Source: Psychromarinibacter sp048262455 (GTDB lineage Bacteria > Pseudomonadota > Alphaproteobacteria > Rhodobacterales > Rhodobacteraceae). Taken from it: a stretch of 64,000 bases of DNA. A program made the translations under genes and the position numbers. Below are positions 44,537-53,747 of this stretch, in pieces. The stretch is taken from contig JBLXFD010000004.1 in NCBI GenBank assembly GCA_048262455.1, forward strand, positions 62,001 through 126,000, given 5' to 3'. The first letter of the stretch is position 1. Every line of letters begins with the position of its first letter. The notes beneath the pieces were generated by a model. It was not told the DNA's origin and did not search any database. It was given only the letters and a program-made list of their open reading frames with translations.

Positions 44537-45456
44537 CCGAGTTGCTCGATGCTGCGCGCGGCCTTTCTCAGATGCCCCATCAGGCTGCGGAACGGGTCCG
44601 TCGGCGTCAGCGTCTCCCGAAAGAGAACGCCGGTGCGGGAACGATGCAGGGGCGCATCGAAATCGAGGATCCGTATGCCCTTGGTCTGGTATTTGTGGAC
44701 GAAGGGTTGCGACATGCAGGTCAGGAAGCTGCCGGTTTCGACCATTTCGAGCGCGGCATGGGGCGAGCGGGTTCTCAGCGAAATATTGATCGCCCGGTTG
44801 CCACCGTCCAAAAGCGGCTCGAACGTCGTTTGCATCGTCGCCACGTCCGGTTCATAGGCGACGAAGGGCTGACCTTCTATGTCGGCGGGGGTCACCCGGC
44901 GATCAAGCTGCGCAAGCGGATGCCCGGCGCCGCAGATCAGCACATAGCGTACCTCGGCCAGGTCGGTCACACCGATGCCGGTCATCGGCGGCATATCCCC
45001 GTCGATCCGGCCGACAATGGCATCGATCTCGCCGGACATAAGCTGTGGAAAGGCCTGGTCCGTGTTGCCGATGTTGAAGGTGATGTCGAGGTCGGGAAAC
45101 TGGTTCTTCAGCCTCCCGACGATGCCGGGCATGAAGCAATACCCCCAGCTGGAGCCGGCGCGGATATGAAATCTGCCGATCTGGTTCCCGATCAGGTCGT
45201 CGATCTCGCGTTGCGCCATGGCGCCCTGCGACAGGATCTCCCGGGCGCGGGGATAGAACAGCTTGCCGGCGGCGGTGAGCGTGACGCCGCGCTTGCTTCG
45301 GTCGAACAGCCGGGTGCCGAAGCCTTCCTCGATCTTCGCGATTGCCAGGGTCAGCGAGGGTTGCGAGATGTTCAACACCCTGGAGGCGCCCTGGATCGAG
45401 CCTTCGTCTGCGACCGTGACGAAGCGTTCCACGGACCTCAGGATGGTGTTGTTCAT
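44533..45456 (-). CDS. LysR-family regulator (hydroxyacid/tct module)
   Basis: A 307-aa LTTR. The DNA-binding helix-turn-helix lies in residues 5-60 (GSIQGASRVLNISQPSLTLAIAKIEE). I chose the ATG at 45456, with GGAG upstream, over an in-frame TTG at 45462. Its 3' end overlaps that of the dehydratase gene on the other strand. It probably acts on the repeats at 42212-42275. Confidence 0.92.
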   Translation of the reverse strand: MNNTILRSVERFVTVADEGSIQGASRVLNISQPSLTLAIAKIEEGFGTRLFDRSKRGVTLTAAGKLFYPRAREILSQGAMAQREIDDLIGNQIGRFHIRAGSSWGYCFMPGIVGRLKNQFPDLDITFNIGNTDQAFPQLMSGEIDAIVGRIDGDMPPMTGIGVTDLAEVRYVLICGAGHPLAQLDRRVTPADIEGQPFVAYEPDVATMQTTFEPLLDGGNRAINISLRTRSPHAALEMVETGSFLTCMSQPFVHKYQTKGIRILDFDAPLHRSRTGVLFRETLTPTDPFRSLMGHLRKAARSIEQLG

Positions 45457-45564
45457 TCGCAAGCTCCGCGTTCCCCCGGCGACGGGAATGCACGAGGGTA
45501 CCGGTGCCTCGAGGCGCCGTCCACCAGAAGGCGCCCCCCCCGGCCACTCCCCTGACGTTTCTCC

Positions 45565-46470
45565 CTACCCCTCCAACGCAAGCTCTCCAAACGACTGCCG
45601 CAGTATCGCCTGGATCCGCGCCCCAAGCGGTGTGCTGACGGTGCCCGAGCGGCGAACCAGCCCGACCTCTCGCCGGAAGTCGAAGCCTTCCAGCTCGAAG
45701 CGCGCGAGGTCCCGGTAGTCGGCGAGCTGGAACGAGAGCCTCGGGACGACCGACAGGTAGCGGCCCTGCAGCAGGAACTGGCGTACCAGCCGGTTGGCGT
45801 TCGTGGTCATCTTGACCCGCGCCTTGTGCTGGAGACGCGACACGAAATAGGCCTCGAGCGCGGCGTGGGCCGGTTCCTCGGGGGCTGACACGATCCACTC
45901 GGCGGTGGAAAGTTCCCCGGCCGTCACCACCCGCCCGGCGAAGGGATGGGAGGGCGCGCAGGCGCCGTAGTAGCGGTCGGAATAAAGCAGCTCCACGTCG
46001 AACATCGCCTCGTGCCGCTCGTCGTTCGCGAGGCCGACGTAGCACTCGATCTGGTTCGCCAGCAGGGCCCGGCGCAGGTTGTGGGCGTGGTCGGTGACGA
46101 TCTTGTAGTGCGCGTTCGGGTGGGTCTGGTCGAAAGTTGCCAGCGCGTCGCTCAGCAGGTCCACGAAAGCCGCGCCGACGCCAAGCGAGACGGTTCCCGC
46201 CGAGCCTTCCGCCACCACCGCCATCTCCCGCTCGCTCTCGGCCGCATCGTGGAGCAGCCGGCGGGCGAAAGGCTCCAGCGTGCGGGCGAACGGCGTCGGC
46301 CGCACCCCGCGCGGCATGCGCTGGAACAGCCTCACGCGGTAGTGCTCCTCGAGGGTCGAGATGCTCTTGCTCAGCGCCGGCTGGGACAGGTGCAGCTTGC
46401 GTGATGCCTCAAGCAGGCTGGCGCTCTCCAGAACGGCGACGAAATGGCGGAATTGTCTGAGGTTGGTCAT
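45565..46470 (-). CDS. LysR-family regulator (sulfatase/tct module)
   Basis: A 301-aa LTTR with the helix-turn-helix at residues 1-60 (ASLLEASRKLHLSQPALSKSISTLEE) and the effector domain after it. It is transcribed away from sulfatase 3, with 171 bases between, the usual LTTR-target arrangement. It is a likely regulator of the sulfatase-tctCBA-sulfatase operon. Confidence 0.92.
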   Translation of the reverse strand: MTNLRQFRHFVAVLESASLLEASRKLHLSQPALSKSISTLEEHYRVRLFQRMPRGVRPTPFARTLEPFARRLLHDAAESEREMAVVAEGSAGTVSLGVGAAFVDLLSDALATFDQTHPNAHYKIVTDHAHNLRRALLANQIECYVGLANDERHEAMFDVELLYSDRYYGACAPSHPFAGRVVTAGELSTAEWIVSAPEEPAHAALEAYFVSRLQHKARVKMTTNANRLVRQFLLQGRYLSVVPRLSFQLADYRDLARFELEGFDFRREVGLVRRSGTVSTPLGARIQAILRQSFGELALEG

Positions 46471-46641
46471 GCGCTTCGATCCTGGCGATCTTGCGATAGC
46501 TATAACATGAATCTTTATTGATCAAAGTTAAATGGATTTGTGGTTTCAGCCCGGGGCGCCCATCCTGCCCGCAGACACAAAACTGACACCCCGGGCCGCA
46601 CGCCATGATGCCGGCCGCAAGCGCGACGAGATCCCACAGGC
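46471..46641. promoter_or_regulatory. divergent promoter gap LysR/sulfatase 3
   Basis: The left part (46490-46540) is AT-rich and contains an imperfect dyad, ATAA-N9-TTAT, at 46502-46518, a candidate LTTR binding site next to the LysR start. The right part is GC-rich and shows no clear promoter box. Confidence 0.35.
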
Positions 46642-48021
46642 ATGCGACCCAACATCCTCTTCATCCTCGCCGACCAGCACCGCCCCGACTGGCTGTGCGA
46701 AGAGACACCGGGCTTGCGCACGCCGGAGATTGACCGGCTGGCGCGGGAAGGCACCCGCTTCACCTCGGCGATCTGTCCCTCGCCGCTTTGCGCGCCCTCG
46801 CGGGCCTGCCTTGCCACCGCGCGCAGCTACGACAACCAGCCGGTCCGCAGCAACGCCGACAGCCTGCCGGTGGGCACCCCCACCTTCTACGGCGGCCTGC
46901 GCGACAGCGGCTACCAGGTGCTGACCTGCGGCAAGCTCGACCTGCTGAAGCCGGCGCAATCCTGGGGCGCCGAGGGTCTGCACCGCCGCCCTGACGGCAG
47001 CGCGGCGCTTTACGATATCGGCTTTACCGGCGGCCGGGATTCCGCGGGCAAGCACGACGCGGCGCTGGCCCTCGCGCGGGGCATTGACGAGCCCTTCGGC
47101 GCCTTTCTCAAGGCGCATGGGCTGGACCGGCTGCACCAAGACGATCTCGCGGCGCGGCCCTCGCCGAACTACCGCAACACCGCCCCCAGTCCGCTGCCCG
47201 ACTTCGCCTACGGCGACAACTGGATCGGCGCGCAGGCGCTGCAGCTGATGACAGGGGCGCTTGGGGCCTCTGACCCGTGGTTCCTGCAGGTCAATTTCCA
47301 GGGCCCGCACGAACCGATGGACATCACCCGCCTGATGACGGACGCGGCGCCATGGGCGTCGGGCATGGATGATGGCGCGGAGGATGGCCCGAACGATGGC
47401 GCAAGAAAGATCAGAAGCTGCTACGGCGCGATGATCGAGAACATCGACCGATGGGTCGGCACCTTCCGCGCCGTGCTGGAAGACGCCGGCGCGCTGGAGA
47501 ACACCCTCATCGTCTATTCCAGCGATCACGGCGAGATGCTGGGAGACCGCGGCCTGTGGGCCAAGCTGCATCCGTTCCAGCCGTCGCTCGGCATTCCGAT
47601 GATCTTCCGGGGACCGGGGGTGACCGAGGGACAGTGCCGGGGGGACGCGGTGTCGCTGATCGACCTCGGGCCGACCTTCACGCAGCTGGCGGGCGCCGCG
47701 ACGCCCCCGGGCGCGGACGGGCAAAGCCTTGTGCCGGCGCTGCGGGGACAGGACTCCGATGGCGTTCTGCGGGTGGCCGGTTTCGGCACATGGCGTGCGA
47801 TCACCGATGGCAGGATGAAGCTTATCGTCGGCTACGACAGCGCCCGCATCGGCGGCCCGTCCGCGCCGCACCCCTTCGAGGGCGCCGCGCTGGAAGCGCC
47901 AGAGTCACACCTGCTTTACGACCTTCAGGAAGACCCCGGGGAAACCCGCGACTTGGCCGCCGCCATGCCGGAGACGGCCGCGCGGCTGGGCGCGGCTCTG
48001 GGCCGCGCGATGGCGGCCTGA
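46642..48021 (+). CDS. sulfatase 3 (type I, Cys-type)
   Basis: A 459-aa sulfatase-family hydrolase. PLCAPSRACLATAR holds C50, the formylglycine cysteine. Metal-binding segments are ADQHRPDW near residue 10 and SSDHGEMLGDRG. It starts directly with MRPNILFILA, without a signal peptide, and is therefore predicted cytoplasmic. It leads an operon with tctC, tctB, tctA and a second sulfatase. The substrate is unknown. Confidence 0.92.
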   Translation: MRPNILFILADQHRPDWLCEETPGLRTPEIDRLAREGTRFTSAICPSPLCAPSRACLATARSYDNQPVRSNADSLPVGTPTFYGGLRDSGYQVLTCGKLDLLKPAQSWGAEGLHRRPDGSAALYDIGFTGGRDSAGKHDAALALARGIDEPFGAFLKAHGLDRLHQDDLAARPSPNYRNTAPSPLPDFAYGDNWIGAQALQLMTGALGASDPWFLQVNFQGPHEPMDITRLMTDAAPWASGMDDGAEDGPNDGARKIRSCYGAMIENIDRWVGTFRAVLEDAGALENTLIVYSSDHGEMLGDRGLWAKLHPFQPSLGIPMIFRGPGVTEGQCRGDAVSLIDLGPTFTQLAGAATPPGADGQSLVPALRGQDSDGVLRVAGFGTWRAITDGRMKLIVGYDSARIGGPSAPHPFEGAALEAPESHLLYDLQEDPGETRDLAAAMPETAARLGAALGRAMAA

Positions 48022-48054
48022 GCCCGGAACCACAGACAACAAGGAGGAGACACC

Positions 48055-49029
48055 ATGAAACCCATCACTCTCGCGGCGGCGATCACCGCCATCGGGCTGG
48101 CGACCCTGCCGGCCTCGCAGGCGCTGGCCTTCCCGGACGGTCCGGTCGAAGTCGTGATCCCGTCCGGTCCCGGCTCTGGCATGGACAATCTCGCGCGGAC
48201 CATCGCGCGCCATCTCGAGGAGGAGATGGGCGTGCCCTTCCCGGCCGTGAACAAGCCGGGCGCCGGTCACAGCGTCGCCGCCCGGTATCTCGCCGATGCC
48301 AAGCCCGACGGCCACACCATCATGATCTCGCACCCGCAGCTGCTGGTCAGCACGGCCACCGGGATCCTGCCGTTCGACCCGCTCGAGGCGCTCGTGCCCC
48401 TCGCCCAGACGGGGGCGATGGAGAACTTCCTCGTGGCCCCCGCCAGCGCCCCCTTCGACGACCTCGAGGGCCTGCGCGCCTATGCGGCGGAGAACCCGCT
48501 TCAGGTGAACGGCGCGATCGACGGGATCGTCGGGCTGGATCACATCGTGATGCTGCAGCTGGCCGAGGAAATGGACATCGAGCTGAATTTCGTCAACGTG
48601 CCGGGCGGCGGGCCGGCCAAGGTGACCTCGCTGATGGGCGACTTCACCCAGCTGGGGGTGCTTGGACCTGGCCCCTTTGGCGGCGTCAAGCGCAGCGGCG
48701 ACCTGAAGGGGCTCGCCAGCCTCAAGAACAGCCCCGAGCCCAGCATCGCCTTCCCCGACATCCCTACTTCCAAGGAGCAGGGATACGAGTCGGAATTCGT
48801 CCTGTCCTGGTGGTGGTTCGCGCCGGCGGGCACGCCCGAAGAAGTGGTGGAGCAGCTCGAACAGGCGATCGCCAATGTCATGGCCGACCCGGCCGTGCAG
48901 GAAGAGATCGTGTCGCGCGGCATCACCGAACCGACCTGGGCCGACGCCGAAACCGCGCGGACCCAGATCCGCACGCAGCTTGACGCGGTGACCAAGACCG
49001 TTACCGAAGTCGGTGCCATGCAGAAGTGA
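48055..49029 (+). CDS. tctC: TctC binding protein (third system)
   Basis: A 324-aa periplasmic Bug/TctC receptor with a Sec signal (cleavage near residue 25, ASQALA). VIPSGPGSGMDNLARTIARHLEEE and NKPGAGHSVAARYLADAKPDG are typical. It follows sulfatase 3 by 33 bases and is followed by a very strong hairpin. Confidence 0.92.
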   Translation: MKPITLAAAITAIGLATLPASQALAFPDGPVEVVIPSGPGSGMDNLARTIARHLEEEMGVPFPAVNKPGAGHSVAARYLADAKPDGHTIMISHPQLLVSTATGILPFDPLEALVPLAQTGAMENFLVAPASAPFDDLEGLRAYAAENPLQVNGAIDGIVGLDHIVMLQLAEEMDIELNFVNVPGGGPAKVTSLMGDFTQLGVLGPGPFGGVKRSGDLKGLASLKNSPEPSIAFPDIPTSKEQGYESEFVLSWWWFAPAGTPEEVVEQLEQAIANVMADPAVQEEIVSRGITEPTWADAETARTQIRTQLDAVTKTVTEVGAMQK

Positions 49030-49035
49030 CGAAGA

Positions 49036-49062
49036 GTCCGGGGCGGCGCATCCGCCCCGGAC
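49036..49062 (+). terminator. intra-operon hairpin tctC/tctB (third system)
   Basis: A perfect 11-bp stem (GTCCGGGGCGG with CCGCCCCGGAC) around a 5-base loop, 6 bases after the tctC stop. It has no T-run. It is the strongest of the hairpins found at binding-protein/permease junctions here. Confidence 0.65.
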
Positions 49063-49090
49063 GCCTGCAGGCAGATCCGGGAGCACAGGA

Positions 49091-49567
49091 ATGCGAAGGC
49101 CGCGCGGCTTCATATTTACCGGGGCGCTGCTACTGGGCGCTCTGATCGCGCTTTGGGCAGCGTGGAACATCCGCCTGATGCCGTTCGACCCGGTGGGCGG
49201 CCGGCTGTTCCCGCTGCTGGTCTCGGCCGCGCTGGCGGGGCTTGTGCTTGTGCTTGCCATTACGGATTGGCGGGCGATGCCCCCGGAACCTACCGGGTCC
49301 CGCCGCGGCCCCGCGCCCTCCGTGATCCAGCCGCTGCTGCTGGCGGGCATCGTGGCGATGACGCTCTGGGCGCTTTCGACGGACATGATCGGCCTGCTGC
49401 CGGCGATTGCCATCGTCGTGGTGCTGGGCGGGGCGGTGCTGGCGCTTGAACCGGGGCAGAGCACGGCGCAGCGGCTGCGCCGTCTCGGCCTGCTGATCGT
49501 CGCCGCGGCCGTCCTGACGCTTGCCGCGCACCTCGGGTTCGAGCGCCTGCTGGGCATCCGGCTTTGA
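49091..49567 (+). CDS. tctB: TctB small membrane subunit (third system)
   Basis: A 158-aa protein with four predicted membrane segments and a charged loop after the second. The ATG at 49091 (MRRPRGFIFTG) was chosen; longer in-frame starts would run through the hairpin. It lies 46 bases before tctA. Confidence 0.88.
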   Translation: MRRPRGFIFTGALLLGALIALWAAWNIRLMPFDPVGGRLFPLLVSAALAGLVLVLAITDWRAMPPEPTGSRRGPAPSVIQPLLLAGIVAMTLWALSTDMIGLLPAIAIVVVLGGAVLALEPGQSTAQRLRRLGLLIVAAAVLTLAAHLGFERLLGIRL

Positions 49568-49613
49568 TGCGCCCGTCCCTCGCCTTCCTTAGCCTTCCGC
49601 ACGCGGGGCCGAC

Positions 49614-51104
49614 ATGATCGCCGAATTCCTGACGCTCGTCAGCTTTCATACCGTGCTGCTGTCGATGCTGGGCGTCGGGCTCGGCATCTTCATCGGCGCG
49701 ATCCCGGGCCTGAACGGCGGCATGCTGATGGCCCTCACCCTGCCGCTTACCTTCTTCATGGCGCCCATCGATGCGCAGGTGCTGCTGATCGGGATGTACG
49801 TGGGCGACGTGTCGGGCGGCATGGTGGCGGCGACGCTGATGGGGGTGGCGGGGACGCCGGCGGCGATCATGACCACGCTCGACGCCTACCCCATGGCGCA
49901 AAAGGGCCGGGCGTCGGCCGCGTTGGGGATCGGTATCGCGGGGTCCTTCACCGGCAGCATGCTGTCGTGGCTGGCGCTCGCGTTCCTCGCCGCGCCGCTT
50001 GCCAGCTTCGGGCTGAAATTCGGCAGCTTCGAGATCTTCGCCCTCGTCACCATGGGGCTGGTGATGATCTCGGCGGTCGGCGGAGGGTCCTTCCTGCGCG
50101 CCATCATCGCCGGGCTGATCGGCGTGCTGGTGTCGCTGGTCGGGCTCGATCCGGTGAACGGCCAGCCGCGCCTGACCTTCGGGATACCGGAGCTGCAGGC
50201 GGGGCTGCCCATCATCCCCGTGATCCTCGGCGTCTTCGCCATCGCCCCTGTCGCAACCGAGCAGTTCCGGGGGACGTCCGGCGCCGCCCGCGAGGTCTAC
50301 AGCGCCACGCTTCGGGGTATCCTGCGGCATATGCGCGACGTGTTCGGCTATCCGGTCGCGGTGCTGCGTTCGTCGCTGGTGGGCCTCGGGATCGGCATCC
50401 TGCCGGGCATCGGGGCGGCGATCGGCTCTACCGTGTCCTACATGGTGGCGCGGCTGTCCTCGTCCACCCCCGAACGCTTCGGCACCGGCGCCGAGGAGGC
50501 GGTGATCGCCTCGGAAGCCGGCAACAACGCCACCGTCTGCGGTGCGCTCATCCCGATGATCTCGCTCGGCATTCCGGGCAGCTCGGCGGACGTAATCCTT
50601 CTCGCCGCCCTGATGATCCACGCGATCGAGCCGGGCCCGCTGCTGATCGTCGAACGGCCGGACATCTTCTACGGCGTCATCGGCTCGGCGCTGCTGGCAT
50701 CGCTGCTGATGCTTCCGATCCTGGTGCTCGCCAGCGTGACCCTGTCGAACGTGCTCCGGGTGCCGAAGTACCTGGTCACTGCCCTCGTCATCGCCCTGTG
50801 CCTGCTGGGCACCTACGTCTCGGGGCGCAACATCCCGGACCTCTGGATCCTGCTCGCCTTCGCGGTGCTGGGCTACCTGATGCTGGCGAACCGCTTTCCC
50901 CTGCCCGCCTTCGTCATCGGCTTCATCCTCGGGCCGATCGCGGAATCCTCGCTGCGCTCGGGGCTGATGGCCTCTCGCGGCAGCCTGTGGCCACTGGTGA
51001 CCCGGCCGATCCCGCTGCTGTTCCTGACGCTCTCGACCTGCCTGGTGATCTGGGTGATCCTGCGCGAGCGGAGAAGCCGGCGCGGCAGCCCGCAACACGA
51101 GTGA
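49614..51104 (+). CDS. tctA: TctA large membrane subunit (third system)
   Basis: A 496-aa permease with GAIPGLNGGMLMA, GVAGTPAAIMTTLDAYPMAQKG and ASEAGNNATVCGALIPMISLGIPG. It is followed after 77 bases by sulfatase 4 on the same strand. Confidence 0.95.
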   Translation: MIAEFLTLVSFHTVLLSMLGVGLGIFIGAIPGLNGGMLMALTLPLTFFMAPIDAQVLLIGMYVGDVSGGMVAATLMGVAGTPAAIMTTLDAYPMAQKGRASAALGIGIAGSFTGSMLSWLALAFLAAPLASFGLKFGSFEIFALVTMGLVMISAVGGGSFLRAIIAGLIGVLVSLVGLDPVNGQPRLTFGIPELQAGLPIIPVILGVFAIAPVATEQFRGTSGAAREVYSATLRGILRHMRDVFGYPVAVLRSSLVGLGIGILPGIGAAIGSTVSYMVARLSSSTPERFGTGAEEAVIASEAGNNATVCGALIPMISLGIPGSSADVILLAALMIHAIEPGPLLIVERPDIFYGVIGSALLASLLMLPILVLASVTLSNVLRVPKYLVTALVIALCLLGTYVSGRNIPDLWILLAFAVLGYLMLANRFPLPAFVIGFILGPIAESSLRSGLMASRGSLWPLVTRPIPLLFLTLSTCLVIWVILRERRSRRGSPQHE

Positions 51105-51181
51105 GGGCGCGGCCCTGCCCCCCCCCTCCCCGGCACCGGGGATCGACCCGACACGATTTTTCAATCCAGGAGCGCGACACG

Positions 51182-52558
51182 ATGAACACCAGGCCCAACT
51201 TCATCTTCATCATCGCCGATGACCACCGCGCCCGCTCGCTGGGGGCCGCCGGCTGCGGCGATGTGTCCACCCCGGTGCTGGACGCGCTCGCCGCCCGCGG
51301 CGCCCGCTTCACCCAAGCGCATTGCCAGGGCGGCTTCGACGAGGCGGTCTGCGTGCCCTCGCGGGCGACGCTGATGACCGGCCAGTCGGTTTTCGCCCTG
51401 CAGCGCGCGCAGGAGGCGATGGAGAGCCGGCCCTGCGCCTTCACCGATCCCACCGCGACCATACCGCCCGCCCTGCCCACCTTTCCCGAACTGCTGCGCC
51501 GCGCCGGCTACGACACCCACGGCATCGGAAAGTGGCACAACGACAGGGCCTCCTTCGCGCGGTCCTTCAGCAGCGGCGACAGCATCTTCTTCGGCGGCAT
51601 GTGCGACCACGACGCGGTGCCTCTGCACGGCTACGACCCCGAGGGGATCTTTCCGCCGGACGCCGCCACCGTCTCGACCGACCTGTCCACCGACATCTTC
51701 CGCTCGGCCGCGCAGCGGTTCCTCGAAAGCCGGGACGGGGCGAACCCGTTCCTGCTGTACGCCGCCTTCACCGCGCCGCACGACCCGCGCACGCCGCCCG
51801 CCAGCTTCCGGCCCGATCCCGCCCGGATTGCCCTGCCCGCCAACTACCTGCCCTCGCACCCCTTCGACACCGGCGACGCCGCCCTGCGCGACGAGCTGCT
51901 GGAGGACTTCCCCCGCAGCGAAGCCGCCATCCGGGAGCATCTTGCCGACTACTACGGGATGATCGCCCACCTCGACGACGCCATCGGCCAGCTGCTTGCC
52001 ACAGCCGAAGCCCGGGGCCTGCTGGAGAACACGATCGTCGTCTATACCGCCGACCACGGGCTGGGCATCGGCAGCCACGGGCTGATGGGCAAGCAGAACA
52101 TGTACCAGCACAGTCTCGAGGTGCCGCTGATCATGGCCGGGCCCGGGATCGCCGGGGGCACCTGTCCCGATCCGCTGGTCTGGCATGGCGACACCCATGC
52201 CACGGTGCTGGACTGCGCGGGCGTGGCGCGGGAGGCGGGCGACGGGGCCTCGTTGCGCGCATGGCTCGCGGGCGGCGAAGGCACGCGGGCCGGCAGCATC
52301 GGGGCGATCTACAAGTCGTCGCAACGGATGATCCGCGACGAGCGCTACAAGTTGATCCGCTACCACGCCGGCAACGGGCCGAGCCCTTCCCGCGCGAAGT
52401 CGTCGTCGACGCCGGGCTCGGAGGTCGAGCAGCTTTTCGACTTGGCCTCGGACCCGGACGAGATGGCGAACCTGGCCTACAGCCCCGCCATGCAGAAGGT
52501 CCGCGAACGCCTTTCGTCGCTGATGCAGACGTGGCTGGCCGAGCGCGGGTCGGGCTGA
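51182..52558 (+). CDS. sulfatase 4 (type I, Cys-type)
   Basis: A 458-aa sulfatase. AVCVPSRATLMTG carries C57 and closely fits the signature. Metal-binding segments IADDHRAR and TADHGLGIGSHG are present. The start at 51182 gives MNTRPNFIFIIADD with no signal peptide. It is the last gene of the sulfatase-3/tctCBA operon, so this transporter is bracketed by two sulfatases, suggesting two sulfate positions or two substrates. Confidence 0.92.
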   Translation: MNTRPNFIFIIADDHRARSLGAAGCGDVSTPVLDALAARGARFTQAHCQGGFDEAVCVPSRATLMTGQSVFALQRAQEAMESRPCAFTDPTATIPPALPTFPELLRRAGYDTHGIGKWHNDRASFARSFSSGDSIFFGGMCDHDAVPLHGYDPEGIFPPDAATVSTDLSTDIFRSAAQRFLESRDGANPFLLYAAFTAPHDPRTPPASFRPDPARIALPANYLPSHPFDTGDAALRDELLEDFPRSEAAIREHLADYYGMIAHLDDAIGQLLATAEARGLLENTIVVYTADHGLGIGSHGLMGKQNMYQHSLEVPLIMAGPGIAGGTCPDPLVWHGDTHATVLDCAGVAREAGDGASLRAWLAGGEGTRAGSIGAIYKSSQRMIRDERYKLIRYHAGNGPSPSRAKSSSTPGSEVEQLFDLASDPDEMANLAYSPAMQKVRERLSSLMQTWLAERGSG

Positions 52559-52658
52559 CCCGCGCCGGCGGCCTGCCGCAGGGTTGGCCCCCGGGCATCA
52601 GGGGGACGCCGCCGCGTTAGCGACTTGACAATGTAATACCATCCGTGATGCGCTCGCG

Positions 52659-52671
52659 ACTGATATCTCAC
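52659..52671. promoter_or_regulatory. TGATATCT element upstream of tctC
   Basis: In the 180-base gap 52559-52738, ACTGATATCTCAC lies 68 bases before the tctC start. The same core GA(C/G)TGATATCT occurs at 56424-56434 between the GntR gene and the UxaA-like operon. A TTGACA at 52625-52630 could be a -35 box, but the matching -10 is poor. Confidence 0.4.
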
Positions 52672-52738
52672 TTGAGTAGCCAGTCTGACGGCGATCGCCT
52701 TGATCGCCAGTTCGGAAAATCCATTGGGAGGAGAGACC

Positions 52739-53689
52739 ATGTCAAAGTTGATCAAGGCCATTGCAGTGTCCGCGGCGCTCGCGGCGGCCAGCGCGGTTCC
52801 GGCGGCGGCGGAGTACCCGGAGCGGCAGGTGACGATGATCGTGCCGTTCGGCGCGGGCGGCGGCAGCGACCGCGTGGCGCGCACCGTGGACCGTTTCTGG
52901 CAGGAGGAAACGGGGCAGAGCTTCAACTTCCAGTACCAGCCCGGCGCCGCCGGCGCGGTGGGCACCGATGCCATCGCCCGGGCAGAGCCCGACGGCTACA
53001 CCATCGGCATCGTCAACCTGCCCAACATGGTCCTGCAGCCGATCTCCGGCAGCGGCAGCTTCGCGCTGGAGGATTTCGACTACATCGGCCGCGTGAACAA
53101 CGATCCCATGGTGCTGATGGTCCCCGAAAGCAGCCCCTACACCACGCTGGACGAGTTCGTGGCGGCGGCCAAGGAGATGCCCGGCACGCTGACGCTGGCC
53201 ATCACCGGCACCTTCGGGGCGGCGCATCTGGCGGCGCTGCAGCTGATGGAGAGCGCGGGCATCGAGATCACCCTCGTGCCCACGCAGGGCGGCGCGAATA
53301 CCGCCGCGCGGATCGCGGGCGGGCATGTCTCGGCCGGTCTCATCGGTCTCGGGCTGTTCACCAGCCAGGAGAAGGGCCGCGCGCTCGGGGTGTCCTCGCC
53401 GGAACGGTCGGACTTCGCGCCGGACGTGCCCACCTTCGACGAACAGGGCGTGCCGCTTGAAATGGCCATCGCGCGGGTGCTCGTCGCGCCCGACGGGCTG
53501 CCGGAAGAGGCGCTGACCTACCTGCGCGCCACCCTGCAGAAGGTGACCGAGGGCCAGGGCTTCATCGACGCCTCGCGCGAGCAGAGCCTGGGCGCGGTCT
53601 GGCAGGACGGGGATGCGCTGGAAGAGGCGGTGAACGCCAGCCAGGAAGATTCCGTCCGTCTGCTGCGCGAGAACGGTTTGATCGACTGA
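52739..53689 (+). CDS. tctC: TctC binding protein (fourth system)
   Basis: A 316-aa periplasmic receptor with a Sec signal to about residue 24 (VPAAAEYPE). IVPFGAGGGSDRVARTVDRF and QPGAAGAVGTDAIARAEPDG are typical. A GGGAGGAG ribosome site precedes the ATG at 52739. It is followed by a hairpin and then by tctA, with tctB last. Confidence 0.92.
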   Translation: MSKLIKAIAVSAALAAASAVPAAAEYPERQVTMIVPFGAGGGSDRVARTVDRFWQEETGQSFNFQYQPGAAGAVGTDAIARAEPDGYTIGIVNLPNMVLQPISGSGSFALEDFDYIGRVNNDPMVLMVPESSPYTTLDEFVAAAKEMPGTLTLAITGTFGAAHLAALQLMESAGIEITLVPTQGGANTAARIAGGHVSAGLIGLGLFTSQEKGRALGVSSPERSDFAPDVPTFDEQGVPLEMAIARVLVAPDGLPEEALTYLRATLQKVTEGQGFIDASREQSLGAVWQDGDALEEAVNASQEDSVRLLRENGLID

Positions 53690-53700
53690 CAAGACAGACG

Positions 53701-53724
53701 GGGGTCCGGGCGAAACCGGGCCCC
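53701..53724 (+). terminator. intra-operon hairpin tctC/tctA (fourth system)
   Basis: A 9-bp stem (GGGGTCCGG with CCGGGCCCC, one G-U pair in RNA) around a 6-base GCGAAA loop, 11 bases after the tctC stop. A pyrimidine-rich TCCCTTTCCC follows. Confidence 0.6.
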
Positions 53725-53747
53725 TCCCTTTCCCGCGGGAGGCAGGA

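Noticed and set aside
45503..45518. Palindrome GGTGCC-TCGA-GGCGCC downstream of the LysR gene at 45565
   Set aside because: The stem is only 6 bp with one wobble pair and no T-run follows, so it is not convincing as a terminator.
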